DNA of 64,000 nt from Kitasatospora sp. MAP5-34 (GCF_029894335.1 NZ_JARXZC010000013.1:62001-126000); one strand, 5' to 3'. Shown: positions 1 through 8,663, numbered from the stretch's first letter. A program made the numbers and translations. Notes: generated by a model from the sequence alone, not told the origin.

Positions 1-388
1 CCGCCAACTGCTCCGCCGCCGCTGCGAGTTCTATCGCGACCACGGCCGGATCCTGCTCGCCATAGCGCTCGGCGACGGCGGCCTCGTCCTGGTCCCAGTT
101 GACGAATCGCGGGCCGTCCTGGGTGAGCGCCAGCTCCAGGCGGTGGTCGAACAGCCGGAAGACGTCCCGCACATGGCCGGCGTACTCAAGGTCCGACCAG
201 ACCTCGGGGCTCGGGCGGCGGCGCAGCGCCTCCACCGGCCGCCCGGTGAGCAGGGCCACCCAGCAGGCCGCCTCGGCGAGCACCCTCGGGGCCATCTCCT
301 CGCGGACGAGCGCCGGGGTGTCGAGTCCGCAGTCGCCGCAGGCGCGCCGGAGGACCCAGGTCCAGTCCTTGGTGTCAGGGGTGATCAT
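1..388 (-). CDS. DinB/maleylpyruvate-isomerase-N-like protein (partial)
   Basis: The gene runs off the left edge; about 129 codons are visible from an ATG at 388. The product begins MITPDTKDWTWVLRRAC. It continues with an alpha-helical stretch containing EVWSDLEYAGHVRDVFRLFDH, which resembles DinB/mycothiol-dependent isomerase N-terminal four-helix bundles, where a histidine in this helix helps bind metal. The segment RFVNWDQDEAAVAERYG also fits that family. The function is probably a thiol- or mycothiol-linked enzyme, but no substrate can be named. The gene starts about 80 bp downstream of the end of the GNAT gene on the same strand, so they could be co-transcribed. The C-terminus is missing. 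Confidence 0.6.
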   Translation of the reverse strand, partial: MITPDTKDWTWVLRRACGDCGLDTPALVREEMAPRVLAEAACWVALLTGRPVEALRRRPSPEVWSDLEYAGHVRDVFRLFDHRLELALTQDGPRFVNWDQDEAAVAERYGEQDPAVVAIELAAAAEQLA

Positions 389-469
389 GCCCCCAGGATG
401 TCCCGGCCCCACCGCCCCCGGCCAGCGGCCGGACCGCCACACTGCACCAAGATGCTGCCAGGGCAGGAG

Positions 470-967
470 CTAGAGGTTCTTGGCGAACCAGAGCTCCGCG
501 TACGGGTCGTCGCCGTACGGGTCGGTCTCCCGGTACCCCAGCCTCCGGTAGAGTGCGATCGCCTCGGTCAGATCCTTCCGGGTGTTGAGCAGCACCCGCC
601 CGACCCCGTGCGCCCGGGCCGCCTCCTCAGCAGCCGCCACCACCCGGGCCCCGCCACCACCCCGCCGCGCCTGCGCGGTCACGAAGACCCTGGTCAGCTC
701 ACCGACCTCAGGACTCAACCAGCGCAGCCCCGCGCACCCGACCAGCACCCCGGCGTCCCGGGCGACCAGCAGCACCCCGTGCGGCGCGACGAGATCCGAA
801 CCGTCCCCCATCTCCTGGACGATCTCGGACTCCAGTGCCGGACGTCCGTAGTAGCGGCTGATCAACTCGTCCAGATACCCGCGCAGCAGCACCACCGCGT
901 CGGGGTGGCCGACCGGCGTCGGGGTGATGGTCCAGGTGCGGGGCGCTGAGGTGGTCACACCCCTCAT
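470..967 (-). CDS. GNAT family N-acetyltransferase
   Basis: The product is 165 aa, a usual length for a single GNAT domain. Residues about 75-150 carry the acetyl-CoA-binding pattern: strand VGCAGLRWLS, then VGELTRVFVTAQARRGGGGARV (the R/Q-x-x-G-x-G/A P-loop with extra glycines), then helix AAEEAARAHG and the closing IALYRRLGYRETDPYG, where the family's tyrosine sits. It should transfer an acetyl group from acetyl-CoA to an unidentified amine. The start is an ATG at 967; a GTG three codons downstream is an alternative. Confidence 0.85.
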   Translation of the reverse strand: MRGVTTSAPRTWTITPTPVGHPDAVVLLRGYLDELISRYYGRPALESEIVQEMGDGSDLVAPHGVLLVARDAGVLVGCAGLRWLSPEVGELTRVFVTAQARRGGGGARVVAAAEEAARAHGVGRVLLNTRKDLTEAIALYRRLGYRETDPYGDDPYAELWFAKNL

Positions 968-1015
968 TGTCCCGGCGAGGGCAACCCGGTTTAAGGGTCA
1001 CCCCGGCGCCGACTC

Positions 1016-1231
1016 TCAGCCGTGGTTGCCCTTCACCGTGCAGACCGAGTTGATCGAGGTCGGCGTGAGGCCGGTCGGCATCGCCCAGGCCAGCAACTGC
1101 TTGCACATCGCAGCCTCCTGCGGATTGGCCGGCCCTTGCGCGCCTTGCGCGGCGGCCGGGCCCGCAGTGACGACCGGGATCGCGACCACGACGGCGGCGA
1201 GCAGAACACGGGTGACCAGTTGCTTGAGCAC
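1016..1231 (-). CDS. small secreted hypothetical protein
   Basis: I place the start at a GTG at 1231 because GGAGGG lies at good spacing just upstream. An ATG at 1264 would give 82 aa. The 71-residue product has a clear Sec signal (charged VLKQLVTR, then LLAAVVVAIPVVTAG and PAAAQ cleavage-like end). The mature peptide is short, about 45 residues, with two cysteines (AMCKQLL and NSVCTVKG) that could form one disulfide outside the cell. The family is not recognised. The gene lies between the GNAT and mycosin genes, all on the minus strand. Confidence 0.65.
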   Translation of the reverse strand: MLKQLVTRVLLAAVVVAIPVVTAGPAAAQGAQGPANPQEAAMCKQLLAWAMPTGLTPTSINSVCTVKGNHG

Positions 1232-1317
1232 GACGGCCCTCCAGGTAGACGACGGACGAGCCATCAATACCTGAAGGGCCGCCGTTGCTCGGTGATCCTG
1301 GGCCGTTCGTGGGCGTG

Positions 1318-2751
1318 TCAGCTGTACGGGTTGCCCTGGCCCGGCGGGGACTGCGGTGGCCCCTGCGGCGGGTACTGCTGCGGGTGCTGCTGCTGGTACG
1401 GGTTCTGCTGGTACGGGTTCTGCTGGTACGGCTGCTGGTAGGCGTTCTGCTGCTGCGGCGGCGCCCCCGGGGTGTACGGCGGCGGTGCGGTCGGCGGTGC
1501 GTAACCCCCGGGCGCAGCAGCGGCGTTGCGGCCACCGCGCCGGCGCAGGAGCAGCACGGCCCCCAGGATCACCAGCAGCGCCACCACCCCGACGATCGCG
1601 TAGACCAGAACGGAGCCACCACTGCCGGTACTACCGGCGGCCACCGGCTTGGAGGCCCCACCGGAGCTACCGGAGCCACCGCCACCGGCCACCGCCGACG
1701 CGGACGGGCTCGCCCCGGCATCCGGGGCGCCCTGCGCCTCGGGCCGGGAGAGCAGCGGGTTGTCCTTCGGCCCGTTGTCGACGGCGGGGTTGGCGGCGAG
1801 CGCCTTGCCCGGCGACGCGATGCCGTACCCGTAACTGTCGTTGGGCACCGTGGAGTGATCGGGCGGCGCCACCGCCGACTTGATCATCCGGTTGATGACC
1901 TGCCCGGCGGAGAGTTCGGGGTACTTGGCCCGGATCAGCGCCGCGATGGCCGACACGTAGGCGGACGCGTCGGAGGTGCCCGTCCCCGTGCCGTAGCTGC
2001 TGGCGGACTTGGCAGTCGCCCGGTAGATGCCCACGCCGGGCGCGACCAGCGTGGTCTCAGGGCCGGTGTTCGACCCGGGCCAGACGTTCCCCTGCTTGTC
2101 GACCGCGCCCACGGCCACCACGCCCGGGAAGGCTGCGGGGTACTGCACCGGGTTGTGCTCCTGGCCGAGGTTGCCGCTGGCGGCGACCAGGACGACGTCC
2201 TTGCTGACGGCGTAGCTCACCGCCGCCCGGATACCCGCGTCATGGCCGAGCGTGCCGCCGATGGACATGTTGACGACCTTGGCACCGTGATCCACCGCGA
2301 AGTGGATGGCGTCCGCGAGCCTGCTGTCCTGACCGGCGCCGAACTCGGTGGCATCCGTGAGCGGGACCTTGATGGGAAGGATCTTCGCCTTGGGTGCCAA
2401 CCCCATGATCCCGGCCTGCGTTCCGTGGCCGTGACCGGCGATCAGGCTGGCCATGCCGGTGCCGTGCCCGCTGGTGTCGGCATGCCCCTGCGAGCTGCCG
2501 CCCGTGAGGTCCGCACCCGCCAGCACCTGACCCGCCAGGTCCTGATGGTCCGACACACCGCTGTCGATCACGGCGACGGTGACACCGTCGCCCTGGCTGA
2601 TCGGCCACACCTGGCTCTCTGCGGCGTACTTCAGCAACGGCCACTGGCCGTCGCGAATGCTGTCGGCCCCGGCGGGCCCGGCGCCGATGCCCCAGAGCAG
2701 GGCTCCTGCAGCCAGCACGGCCATGCCGCGCAACGGTCGGCTGGTCGTCAA
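1318..2751 (-). CDS. mycosin-like S8 serine protease (type VII cassette 1)
   Basis: A subtilisin-family protease of 477 aa, close to the length of type VII secretion mycosins (MycP). It has a signal peptide (residues 1-29) and a catalytic triad Asp63 (VAVIDSGV), His96 (GHGTGM) and Ser260 (GTSDAS), with oxyanion Asn194. A membrane anchor follows at about 378-402 (LVYAIVGVVALLVILGAVLL). The cytoplasmic tail is rich in Gln, Pro and Tyr with repeated QQNPY units. Mycosins are extracytoplasmic, membrane-tethered proteases that process or stabilise type VII machinery. The first available start is TTG at 2751. A strong hairpin separates it from the upstream PPE-like gene, so it probably has its own promoter or depends on read-through. 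Confidence 0.88.
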   Translation of the reverse strand: MTTSRPLRGMAVLAAGALLWGIGAGPAGADSIRDGQWPLLKYAAESQVWPISQGDGVTVAVIDSGVSDHQDLAGQVLAGADLTGGSSQGHADTSGHGTGMASLIAGHGHGTQAGIMGLAPKAKILPIKVPLTDATEFGAGQDSRLADAIHFAVDHGAKVVNMSIGGTLGHDAGIRAAVSYAVSKDVVLVAASGNLGQEHNPVQYPAAFPGVVAVGAVDKQGNVWPGSNTGPETTLVAPGVGIYRATAKSASSYGTGTGTSDASAYVSAIAALIRAKYPELSAGQVINRMIKSAVAPPDHSTVPNDSYGYGIASPGKALAANPAVDNGPKDNPLLSRPEAQGAPDAGASPSASAVAGGGGSGSSGGASKPVAAGSTGSGGSVLVYAIVGVVALLVILGAVLLLRRRGGRNAAAAPGGYAPPTAPPPYTPGAPPQQQNAYQQPYQQNPYQQNPYQQQHPQQYPPQGPPQSPPGQGNPYS

Positions 2752-2775
2752 GCCTGGTCACCCCACTCGTAGAAG

Positions 2776-2811
2776 CGGTCGTCCCGCAGACCTTGATCTG
2801 CGGGACGACCG
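2776..2811 (-). terminator. hairpin terminator after the PPE-like gene
   Basis: A perfect 15-bp inverted repeat with a 6-nt loop lies 30 bp past the stop of the PPE-like gene and just upstream of the mycosin start. There is no T-tract, as is common in actinobacteria. It would terminate or attenuate transcription into the protease gene. Confidence 0.6.
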
Positions 2812-2841
2812 GTCAGGTCCAGTTGTCCTTCGGACAGGGAA

Positions 2842-4230
2842 TCATTCCACCACGTTCGAGTTGGGCCCATTCCCCGAAGCCCACGTCTCCTCGTCCTCGA
2901 CGAGGTAGTCGGCACGATCCCTGCCCTGCTTCTTGTCCTTCTTCTTCGCCTGGGCGCCACCGATCGTCCCGTGGCCGTGGCCCTTCTCCTGGCCACCCGC
3001 GCCCTGTGCGGCCTGCGCGCGACCTCGCCCCAGCCCGGAACCGCCCTCGGTGAATCCACGACGACCGGCCGTACCGGCACCGGCCCCCTCCGAGCCGTCC
3101 TCGCCGATCACACCGCCCGCGTTCCGGCCGAGACTCCCGCCCCGACCACCGAGGCCACGGCCACCGGCGGCACCGGCGCCGTCCTCGGCCCCCGCGACAC
3201 CACCGGCACCGAAGGCACCGGCACCCCGGCCGGAACCGCCGATCCCGCCGCCGAACCGCCCGACCGGGCCGCCGACGCCTTCGCCGATCGCTCCGCCGAC
3301 CGGCTCCGTCCCGCCACCGGAGCGGCCGGTCCAGCTGCCGCTGCCACTGCCCCCGGCGCCGCCGGCACTGTTCAGGCCAAGGCCGGGCCCACCGCCGCCA
3401 CCGGGCCGGGGCCCGACGATCCCGCCGTCGATCCCGGTACCCGGGCCGATGCTGACCGGGGACTGCAGCTTGGGCAGCGGGTTCGCCATCCCACCCCGGA
3501 TACCGGGATCGGACGGACCCGCTGAGGCGAGCTTCGGAGCCTGCGGCGTCTGACCGTCCGAAGAAGATCCGGCCTGCCGCGAGGTCGTCCCGACGGTGTC
3601 GAGCGATCCACCGGCACTGAGCAGGCCCATGCCGCCGCCCATGATCAACGCGCTTATCGCGGCGGCCCCCGTGGGGTCGGCGGGCGGCGGTATGTCGGTG
3701 ACATCGTCGAACTGCCCCCCACCGAACGGAGGGGGCTTCAGGTAGGAAGCAGCCGCGCGGTACCTGGTCGCGAGCAGTTCCATGACCGCGACCGCTTTGG
3801 CCTTCTTCTCGTCCGTGATCGTCGTCCGGGCGGCCGCGTCGTCGCCGACCGCCGACTTGGCGGTGTCATCGATCGCGTTGCCGACCTTGTCCAGGAAGCT
3901 GGGCTCCTCGGGCATGTCGTGTTTGGCCTGGTCGATCGCCTCGGACATCATCTTCATGGTGACGGCCGCGTCGTTGGCGTAGGCGGCGACATTGTTGACG
4001 CTGGCGGCCAGCTTGGTCATCTTCGAGTAGAAGGCCTCGCTCGAGGCTCCCTCCCAGGACGACGTGGCGTCACCCGAGGCCGTGTTGAGGGTGGTTCGGA
4101 TCTGCTTGAGCGTGTCCGAGGCCTTCCGCCACGGATCGCCGGCGGACATGACCCCGCCGGAGTCCATGGAGTGGACCATTTTCAGCAGGTCGCCATGGCT
4201 GTAGCCGTTGAAGTTCGTGAAGTCACTCAT
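2842..4230 (-). CDS. PPE/WXG-like low-complexity protein (type VII substrate candidate 1)
   Basis: A 462-aa protein in three parts. Residues 1-170 form a helical WXG100/PPE-like domain with SSWEGASSEAFYSKM (a W-x-G turn) between long helices. Residues about 180-400 are a Gly/Ala/Ser/Pro-rich linker. The tail is basic (KKKDKKQGR) and ends ADYLVEDEETW...NVVE. WXG100/PPE proteins are helical hairpin substrates of type VII secretion. The same tail occurs in the product of the gene at 31987-33537, so it is probably functional. It lies 82 bp downstream of a WXG-like gene and upstream of a mycosin. The substrate role is inferred from family and context. Confidence 0.75.
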   Translation of the reverse strand: MSDFTNFNGYSHGDLLKMVHSMDSGGVMSAGDPWRKASDTLKQIRTTLNTASGDATSSWEGASSEAFYSKMTKLAASVNNVAAYANDAAVTMKMMSEAIDQAKHDMPEEPSFLDKVGNAIDDTAKSAVGDDAAARTTITDEKKAKAVAVMELLATRYRAAASYLKPPPFGGGQFDDVTDIPPPADPTGAAAISALIMGGGMGLLSAGGSLDTVGTTSRQAGSSSDGQTPQAPKLASAGPSDPGIRGGMANPLPKLQSPVSIGPGTGIDGGIVGPRPGGGGGPGLGLNSAGGAGGSGSGSWTGRSGGGTEPVGGAIGEGVGGPVGRFGGGIGGSGRGAGAFGAGGVAGAEDGAGAAGGRGLGGRGGSLGRNAGGVIGEDGSEGAGAGTAGRRGFTEGGSGLGRGRAQAAQGAGGQEKGHGHGTIGGAQAKKKDKKQGRDRADYLVEDEETWASGNGPNSNVVE

Positions 4231-4312
4231 GCTCGGACGCCTCCGGTCCCCGTCCCGATCGCCGTACTACCGCCGCTCACTACGCCTACGCCTGCGCCGA
4301 GCGCGCCCACGC

Positions 4313-4828
4313 CTACCACGTCGGCTGCGGACTGCCGCTGCCCGCAGGCGCACTGCCCGCAGGCGCCCCCGGCGTGGCCGCCGGGCCGGCCGGCCTGCTC
4401 GGCAGGCCGCTGCCGTACGTGGTCCGAACCGTCCGGGCGACGGGCGTGACCGGCGACGGGCTGTCGACCGACCAGCCGTCGGCGTCGAGCTTGAGGTGGC
4501 GGGAGGTCTCGCGCTCCTGCTCCTCGTAGTTGGCCGCCGTCAGATCGGCCTTCTTCTGCGACTCGTCGATCGCTTCCTGAAGGGCGTTCAGGACATCGCG
4601 CAGACCGTCCCGCATCACGTCGTACTTCTCGCGCAGCGCCTCGGCCTCGGCGAAGGTACCGAACGCCGTCGGCGCGACACCGCTCAGCCCGTGCGTCCGG
4701 GTGCCGTCCGCACTCGCCTGAAACTCACTCAGCAGTCCCCGCACCTGCGTGGCGAACGCCCGCAGGCTGTCCACCTCGACCCGGTAGCCGGCGCCGGAGC
4801 CACCGCTCGAACCACTCCCCGTGCTCAC
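4313..4828 (-). CDS. WXG100/ESAT-6-like helical protein (cassette 1)
   Basis: A 171-aa protein starting at a GTG (4828) preceded by GGGGGAGG. Residues 15-125 are two long predicted helices with YRVEVDSLRAF and FAEAEALREKYDVMRDGL. These match the arrangement of the smaller protein encoded at 33539-33868 (YRVNTDELEA...FVEAQQLYAQHDAM). The C-terminus is Pro/Gly/Ala-rich and disordered. It probably pairs with the PPE-like protein encoded immediately downstream, as ESAT-6/CFP-10-type partners do. No W-x-G is seen in the hairpin turn; the turn has FGTF instead. Confidence 0.7.
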   Translation of the reverse strand: MSTGSGSSGGSGAGYRVEVDSLRAFATQVRGLLSEFQASADGTRTHGLSGVAPTAFGTFAEAEALREKYDVMRDGLRDVLNALQEAIDESQKKADLTAANYEEQERETSRHLKLDADGWSVDSPSPVTPVARTVRTTYGSGLPSRPAGPAATPGAPAGSAPAGSGSPQPTW

Positions 4829-5062
4829 GACCTCGTGCCTCCCCCGTACCCGCCGTACACCATGACCCGGTCCGACCGACGTGACCGACCCGACCGATCG
4901 GAGCGGATCACCTCAGCTCCGACCCACATGTCTAACACACGTGGCGGTCCGCCAGAACGCCGCCTCGTACCCCGACCACGGGCCCCCGGTCGGCCAGGCG
5001 GCAGGGCTCCCCCCCACCTGTACCCGCAGCGGGACGGCGGAATCGCCCTGGACCGACCGGTC

Positions 5063-5755
5063 CTACTGTTCCCCGCCCGCCGCCCGCGCCAAGGCCCGTC
5101 GGCACAGCGAGTCGGCCCGGCGGGTGGTCTCCGGCAGCCGGTAGTCCGGGGCCAGCGCCAGCGTCACGGCCACCGATTCGGCGAGGCCGATGCGATGGCC
5201 GACGGAGACGAAGACGGGCTTCACACCTGGTCGGGTCCGCAGGGCGCGCCCCACCTCCTCGCCCGTCCCGGTGTCCAGCAGCGGTGCCCAGGAGCCGCGT
5301 TCCGGTCCCGGCTGCTCGTACGTGAACGCGAACGGGGTCTTGGCGACGCCGATCGTCCGAAGGCCCGTCAGCACACCGAGGTGGCTGGCGAGGCCGAGCC
5401 GGCGGGGATGGGCCAGGCCGTAGCCGTCGCAGACGACCAGATCGGGCGTGCCCCGGAGCGCGGCGAGGGCGTCGAGCACGGTCGGGAGTTCACGGAAGGC
5501 CAGCAGGCCGGGTACGTACGGGAAGCTGATCCGCCCGACCGCCGTGGCCTCCTCCACCAGCTCGCGGGTCGTGCCGTCGAGCAGGACGGCGGCGGCCACC
5601 ACCAGGTCCGACGCGTCGTCGTACGCGACGTCGACCCCCGCCACCAACGCGCCGTCGGCGAGGCCCGGCCCGGACGGCTCCACCAGCGCCCGCAGCCGGT
5701 GCTGCTCGGCCAGGGCCTCGGCCTCGGTGGTGGGCCAGTTCTCGGGTACGGGCAC
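5063..5755 (-). CDS. nfi: endonuclease V (deoxyinosine 3' endonuclease)
   Basis: A 230-aa protein of the normal size for bacterial endonuclease V, which nicks DNA one base 3' of deoxyinosine to start repair of deaminated adenine. Family motifs are present: GVDVAYDD (first metal-binding Asp region), the central PYVPGLLAFREL, then VVCDGYGLAHPRRLGLASHLG with the second metal Asp and the base-flipping/wedge region. The start is a GTG at 5755 behind GGGGGAA. It appears monocistronic. Confidence 0.93.
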   Translation of the reverse strand: MPVPENWPTTEAEALAEQHRLRALVEPSGPGLADGALVAGVDVAYDDASDLVVAAAVLLDGTTRELVEEATAVGRISFPYVPGLLAFRELPTVLDALAALRGTPDLVVCDGYGLAHPRRLGLASHLGVLTGLRTIGVAKTPFAFTYEQPGPERGSWAPLLDTGTGEEVGRALRTRPGVKPVFVSVGHRIGLAESVAVTLALAPDYRLPETTRRADSLCRRALARAAGGEQ

Positions 5756-5999
5756 GGTTCCCCCAGCAGACTTTCACGGACGGCTTTTCCGGCCTCACCG
5801 TACCGAGGACACGTCCCAGCAGGCCGTCCAGTACCCACTCGACGAAGTCGCAGCACGGGGGAGCGGGAGCGTGAGCCCGTGCGCCCCCCTGTGCCCCGCA
5901 TATGCCGATTTAGGCTGTACTTACCGGCCTACCGCCATGGGTAGACCTTCAGAACCTGTGTCTGAACGACACTCCCCCTCGCGCGAAGGACGGACCGCC

Positions 6000-6242
6000 A
6001 TGCCGCGCCCCACCATCGCCCAGTTGTGCACCGGCACTCTCACCGTCGTCGCCGCCGCAGTGGCGCTGCTCGCCGTCTCCGGCGCCACGGGGGTGCTCGA
6101 GATCGTGGTCCTGGTCGCCTTCTCGCTGGCCCTCGGCACGCTCGCCACGGCGCTGCAGATGACCGCCGCCCGACGTCGGCCGACACCCGTGGCCGCCGGT
6201 CACGTCCCGGCCCCCCGGCCGGAGTACGCGCGCCAGCTCTGA
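6000..6242 (+). CDS. small two-helix membrane protein
   Basis: An 80-aa product from an ATG at 6000 preceded by GAAGGA. It has two hydrophobic segments: about residues 8-28 (CTGTLTVVAAAVALLAVSG) and 32-52 (LEIVVLVAFSLALGTLATAL). A short charged, Pro-rich tail follows. This looks like a small inner-membrane protein with both ends on one side. No family is recognised. It is the only plus-strand gene in a run of minus-strand genes and ends in a bidirectional hairpin. Confidence 0.7.
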   Translation: MPRPTIAQLCTGTLTVVAAAVALLAVSGATGVLEIVVLVAFSLALGTLATALQMTAARRRPTPVAAGHVPAPRPEYARQL

Positions 6243-6291
6243 AACACAGCACGTCACCGACCACCTGACCCGCAGGCCCCGAAGACGCGCG

Positions 6292-6324
6292 GGCCGTGAC
6301 CGGGCACAGACGCCGGTCACGGCC
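6292..6324. terminator. bidirectional hairpin terminator
   Basis: A perfect 12-bp inverted repeat with a 9-nt loop lies between two convergent genes, the small membrane protein (ends 6242) and the RDD protein (ends 6349). It is placed to terminate both. Confidence 0.6.
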
Positions 6325-6348
6325 TGCGGCCACCGGGGTGCGGCCGGG

Positions 6349-6957
6349 TCAGGCGGTCGAGACCACCACGGTCTTGGCCGCCTTGTCGTGGATGCACTGC
6401 CGGTACGGCTTGTCGAAGACACCGAACAGCCCGTCGACCGGCCACCAGAGAGCGCCGCAACAGACCAGCGCGGGCACGATGAACGTCGCCGCCCTGGTCC
6501 ACGCGGCCGAGTTGGTCGGCGAGCTGCCGTCCACGAGCATCGCGACGCGCACCTTCATGACCTTCTTGCCGACGGTCTGCCCGTCCCGGCTCAGCATCAG
6601 CCCGTCGTAGACCAGGTAGAGCGCGCCGCCGAGCCAGACCCAGCCCACCCAGCCGTTCTGGTTGCCGAGGTTGACGAAGGGGAGCACGACCAGAGCCGCC
6701 ACGGCCTCGATCATCACGAAGTCGATCAGACGGGCGAGGATGCGGTTGGGCCAACTGCCCAGCGGAGGCATCCCGGGCACCGGGCCGGCCCCCGGCGCAT
6801 GCGGGGCACCGTACACGGGTGGCGGCGCGCCGTACGGAGCACCGTAACCGCCCGGAGCGTCGTAGGGGCTGCCGTCCTGCGGAGGCGGGGGCTGCTTGTC
6901 GAAGGAGGGCTTGCCGCCCCCTTCCGGCTCGGGGGCCGAGGGGTCATAGCTGCTCAT
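6349..6957 (-). CDS. RDD family membrane protein
   Basis: A 202-aa protein. Residues 1-70 are a Pro/Gly/Tyr-rich cytoplasmic leader (YGAPYGAPPPVYGAP). An RDD domain follows from about residue 72, with the signature Arg-Asp pair in ILARLIDFVMIEAV, then a second helix and SRDGQTVGKKVMKVRVAM, which is the usual family loop. A third helix (FIVPALVCCGALWW) and FDKPYRQCIHDKAAKTVVV end it. RDD proteins are poorly defined; some affect Na+/H+ transport. An AT-rich stretch upstream (6960-7015) probably holds its promoter. Confidence 0.85.
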   Translation of the reverse strand: MSSYDPSAPEPEGGGKPSFDKQPPPPQDGSPYDAPGGYGAPYGAPPPVYGAPHAPGAGPVPGMPPLGSWPNRILARLIDFVMIEAVAALVVLPFVNLGNQNGWVGWVWLGGALYLVYDGLMLSRDGQTVGKKVMKVRVAMLVDGSSPTNSAAWTRAATFIVPALVCCGALWWPVDGLFGVFDKPYRQCIHDKAAKTVVVSTA

Positions 6958-7039
6958 ACCACGAGTAGAACATCACCAATACTACAATTCTTGGATATTT
7001 GGGACGCCGGGCGGTGTTGCGCCGTCAGCCGACTCGTCA

Positions 7040-8338
7040 TCAGGTCCGCACCACTCGTGAGCGTGCCACCCGGTCCTGCCAACCGCGCCGCGCACCCCGG
7101 TCGAACAGCGGCAGGAACAGGCCGACCACCAGCAGCAACCCGAGCTGCCCTACCAGCCAACGCGCCACCGAACGGCCCAGGGTGAGCGGCCCGGCACCCC
7201 GGCCGGACGCCCCGCAGTCGACGACCCGGACACCCACCAGCCGCTTGCCGAAAGTCTGACCCGTCCGGGAGGTCGGGATCACCTCGTACACGACCCCCAG
7301 CAGCACGAGCACGCCGAGCAGCACCGCGACCTTGCCGACCACCACCGGATCGACCAGCCAGACCTGCACGTCACGCCCCGTCAGCTCACTGGCCGCCCGC
7401 GCCCGCTCGAGCTTCTGCTGCACGTGCTCGACCGTGGAGGAGAGCAGCGGAAGCCCGACCCCGACCGCGACCACCGCACCCACCACACTGTCCAGCAAGC
7501 GCGCGACGAGCCGACGCCCCAGCCCGGCCGCCGGACGCACCTCCGCCTTCCTGGTCCCGGCCGGCTCACCGGCCTTCGCCGGACGTACGGCCGCCGGACG
7601 TACGGCCGCCGGACGTACGGCCGCTGGACGTACCACGGCCGGACGTACGACGGCCGGGCCCACGACCGCCGGACGTACGACGGGAAGGGCAGCCGCAGCA
7701 GCCACCGGCGGGGGCACCGGGGTCGGCGCTGGAGTCGACGCCGGCACCGGCACGGCTGCCGCGCCGCCGGGATCCGCCACTGCGCCGCCCGCCCGGTCGG
7801 TCGGGAGCGCTCCCCAGGAGACCCAGCGCGGAGCATCCGGTGGCTCCAGCAGGCCACGCTGGGCTCCGGGGTCGGCGTGCCAGGCGGGCCCGGCCTCGGG
7901 CTGCGCCACCTCGGACCGGGAGATCCGGACGGTCTCCACCGCCCGCTCCACGGCCGGGGCCGGCGCGGCCCGGGGCACCTGGTCCGCTGCGGGCGCCGGG
8001 CCCAGGCGGAGCTCGGGCTCCGGGTACGGGGCGAAGGTGAACGAGGCGCCCGCCGAGGTCTGGTCGAGGTACACCGGCCCGGTCTCGACGACCACCGCCG
8101 GCAGCGGAGCCGCCACGGGCGGGGGTACGTACCGGGCGGGAGCCGGGGCCGACTGCCGCGCGACGAAGCGCGGGGGCTCCAGGACCTCCCCCGCCGACGG
8201 CGCCGGCCTGCTGGTGCCGGGCACCCAGGCCGTACCACCCCAGTAGCGGACGAAGCCGGGGACAGAGGGGTCGGGGTAGTAGCCCGGCGTCGGGCCAACG
8301 GCGGTGTCCACGCCGCCGACGAAGGGCCGTTCCGTCAT
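7040..8338 (-). CDS. RDD family protein with a long repetitive N-terminal half
   Basis: A 432-aa protein. The N-terminus contains TPGYYPDPSVPGFVRYWGGTAW, a DUF2510-like motif. About 250 residues of Pro/Ala/Val-rich sequence follow, including tandem VRPAA units (repeat entry at 7571-7680). The C-terminal third is an RDD domain: GLGRRLVARLLDSVVGAVVAVG, then TSRTGQTFGKRLVGVRVV, ending FDRGARRGWQDRVARSRVV. It is probably a membrane protein with a long cytoplasmic extension. It lies 83 bp upstream of the other RDD gene on the same strand, so the two may be a pair. Confidence 0.85.
   Translation of the reverse strand: MTERPFVGGVDTAVGPTPGYYPDPSVPGFVRYWGGTAWVPGTSRPAPSAGEVLEPPRFVARQSAPAPARYVPPPVAAPLPAVVVETGPVYLDQTSAGASFTFAPYPEPELRLGPAPAADQVPRAAPAPAVERAVETVRISRSEVAQPEAGPAWHADPGAQRGLLEPPDAPRWVSWGALPTDRAGGAVADPGGAAAVPVPASTPAPTPVPPPVAAAAALPVVRPAVVGPAVVRPAVVRPAAVRPAAVRPAAVRPAKAGEPAGTRKAEVRPAAGLGRRLVARLLDSVVGAVVAVGVGLPLLSSTVEHVQQKLERARAASELTGRDVQVWLVDPVVVGKVAVLLGVLVLLGVVYEVIPTSRTGQTFGKRLVGVRVVDCGASGRGAGPLTLGRSVARWLVGQLGLLLVVGLFLPLFDRGARRGWQDRVARSRVVRT
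7571..7680 (-). repeat. 15-bp coding tandem repeat (VRPAA units)
   Basis: Seven imperfect copies of a 15-bp unit close to GCCGCCGGACGTACG lie inside the second RDD gene. They encode repeats of V-R-P-A-A/V. The perfect copies at the 3' side suggest recent expansion by slippage. Confidence 0.8.
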
Positions 8339-8663
8339 GAGGTTCTTCTTTCGTGGCTTTCACAGCAGCGGCAGTGGCAACAGCAGCACACCGAGTACCT
8401 GGCTGCGGGAGTACCGGGGTGCATGACGTACGAGGGGACGAGGAGCTGAGCAGGCGGCAGCGCGCGCGGGCAGTCCGCCGGTGCGCATGGGCGGACAGTC
8501 GCCACGCAGTCACAAAGGGTAGTGCCTCAGGGGCGTGCCGGTTGGCACATACGGAATACCAGGAACTTCGCCGAAAGGCGTGTAAGACCTTTCGCACACC
8601 ACGCTCTCCTCCTCCGAAGGAGCCCGGAGGCGGGCTCCGAGCAGAGCGAGAGGAAAGCTGGTC
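8339..8663 (+). other. intergenic region, divergent upstream of RDD protein and SALP 1
   Basis: No gene is seen in these 325 bp. They hold the upstream region of the minus-strand RDD gene and of the plus-strand SALP. The box CGTGTAAG at 8579-8586 also occurs upstream of SALP 2 at a similar distance. Confidence 0.4.
8579..8586 (+). promoter_or_regulatory. CGTGTAAG box upstream of SALP 1
   Basis: This octamer lies 85 bp before the SALP 1 start. It is preceded by GAACTTCGCCGAAAGG. The same octamer lies 98 bp before the SALP 2 start (19557-19564), preceded by GTTCCTGAAGC. It may be part of a shared promoter. Confidence 0.3.

Noticed and set aside
708..1535. 275-aa Arg-rich minus-strand ORF
   Set aside because: It overlaps the GNAT, secreted and mycosin genes in another frame and has shadow-type composition.
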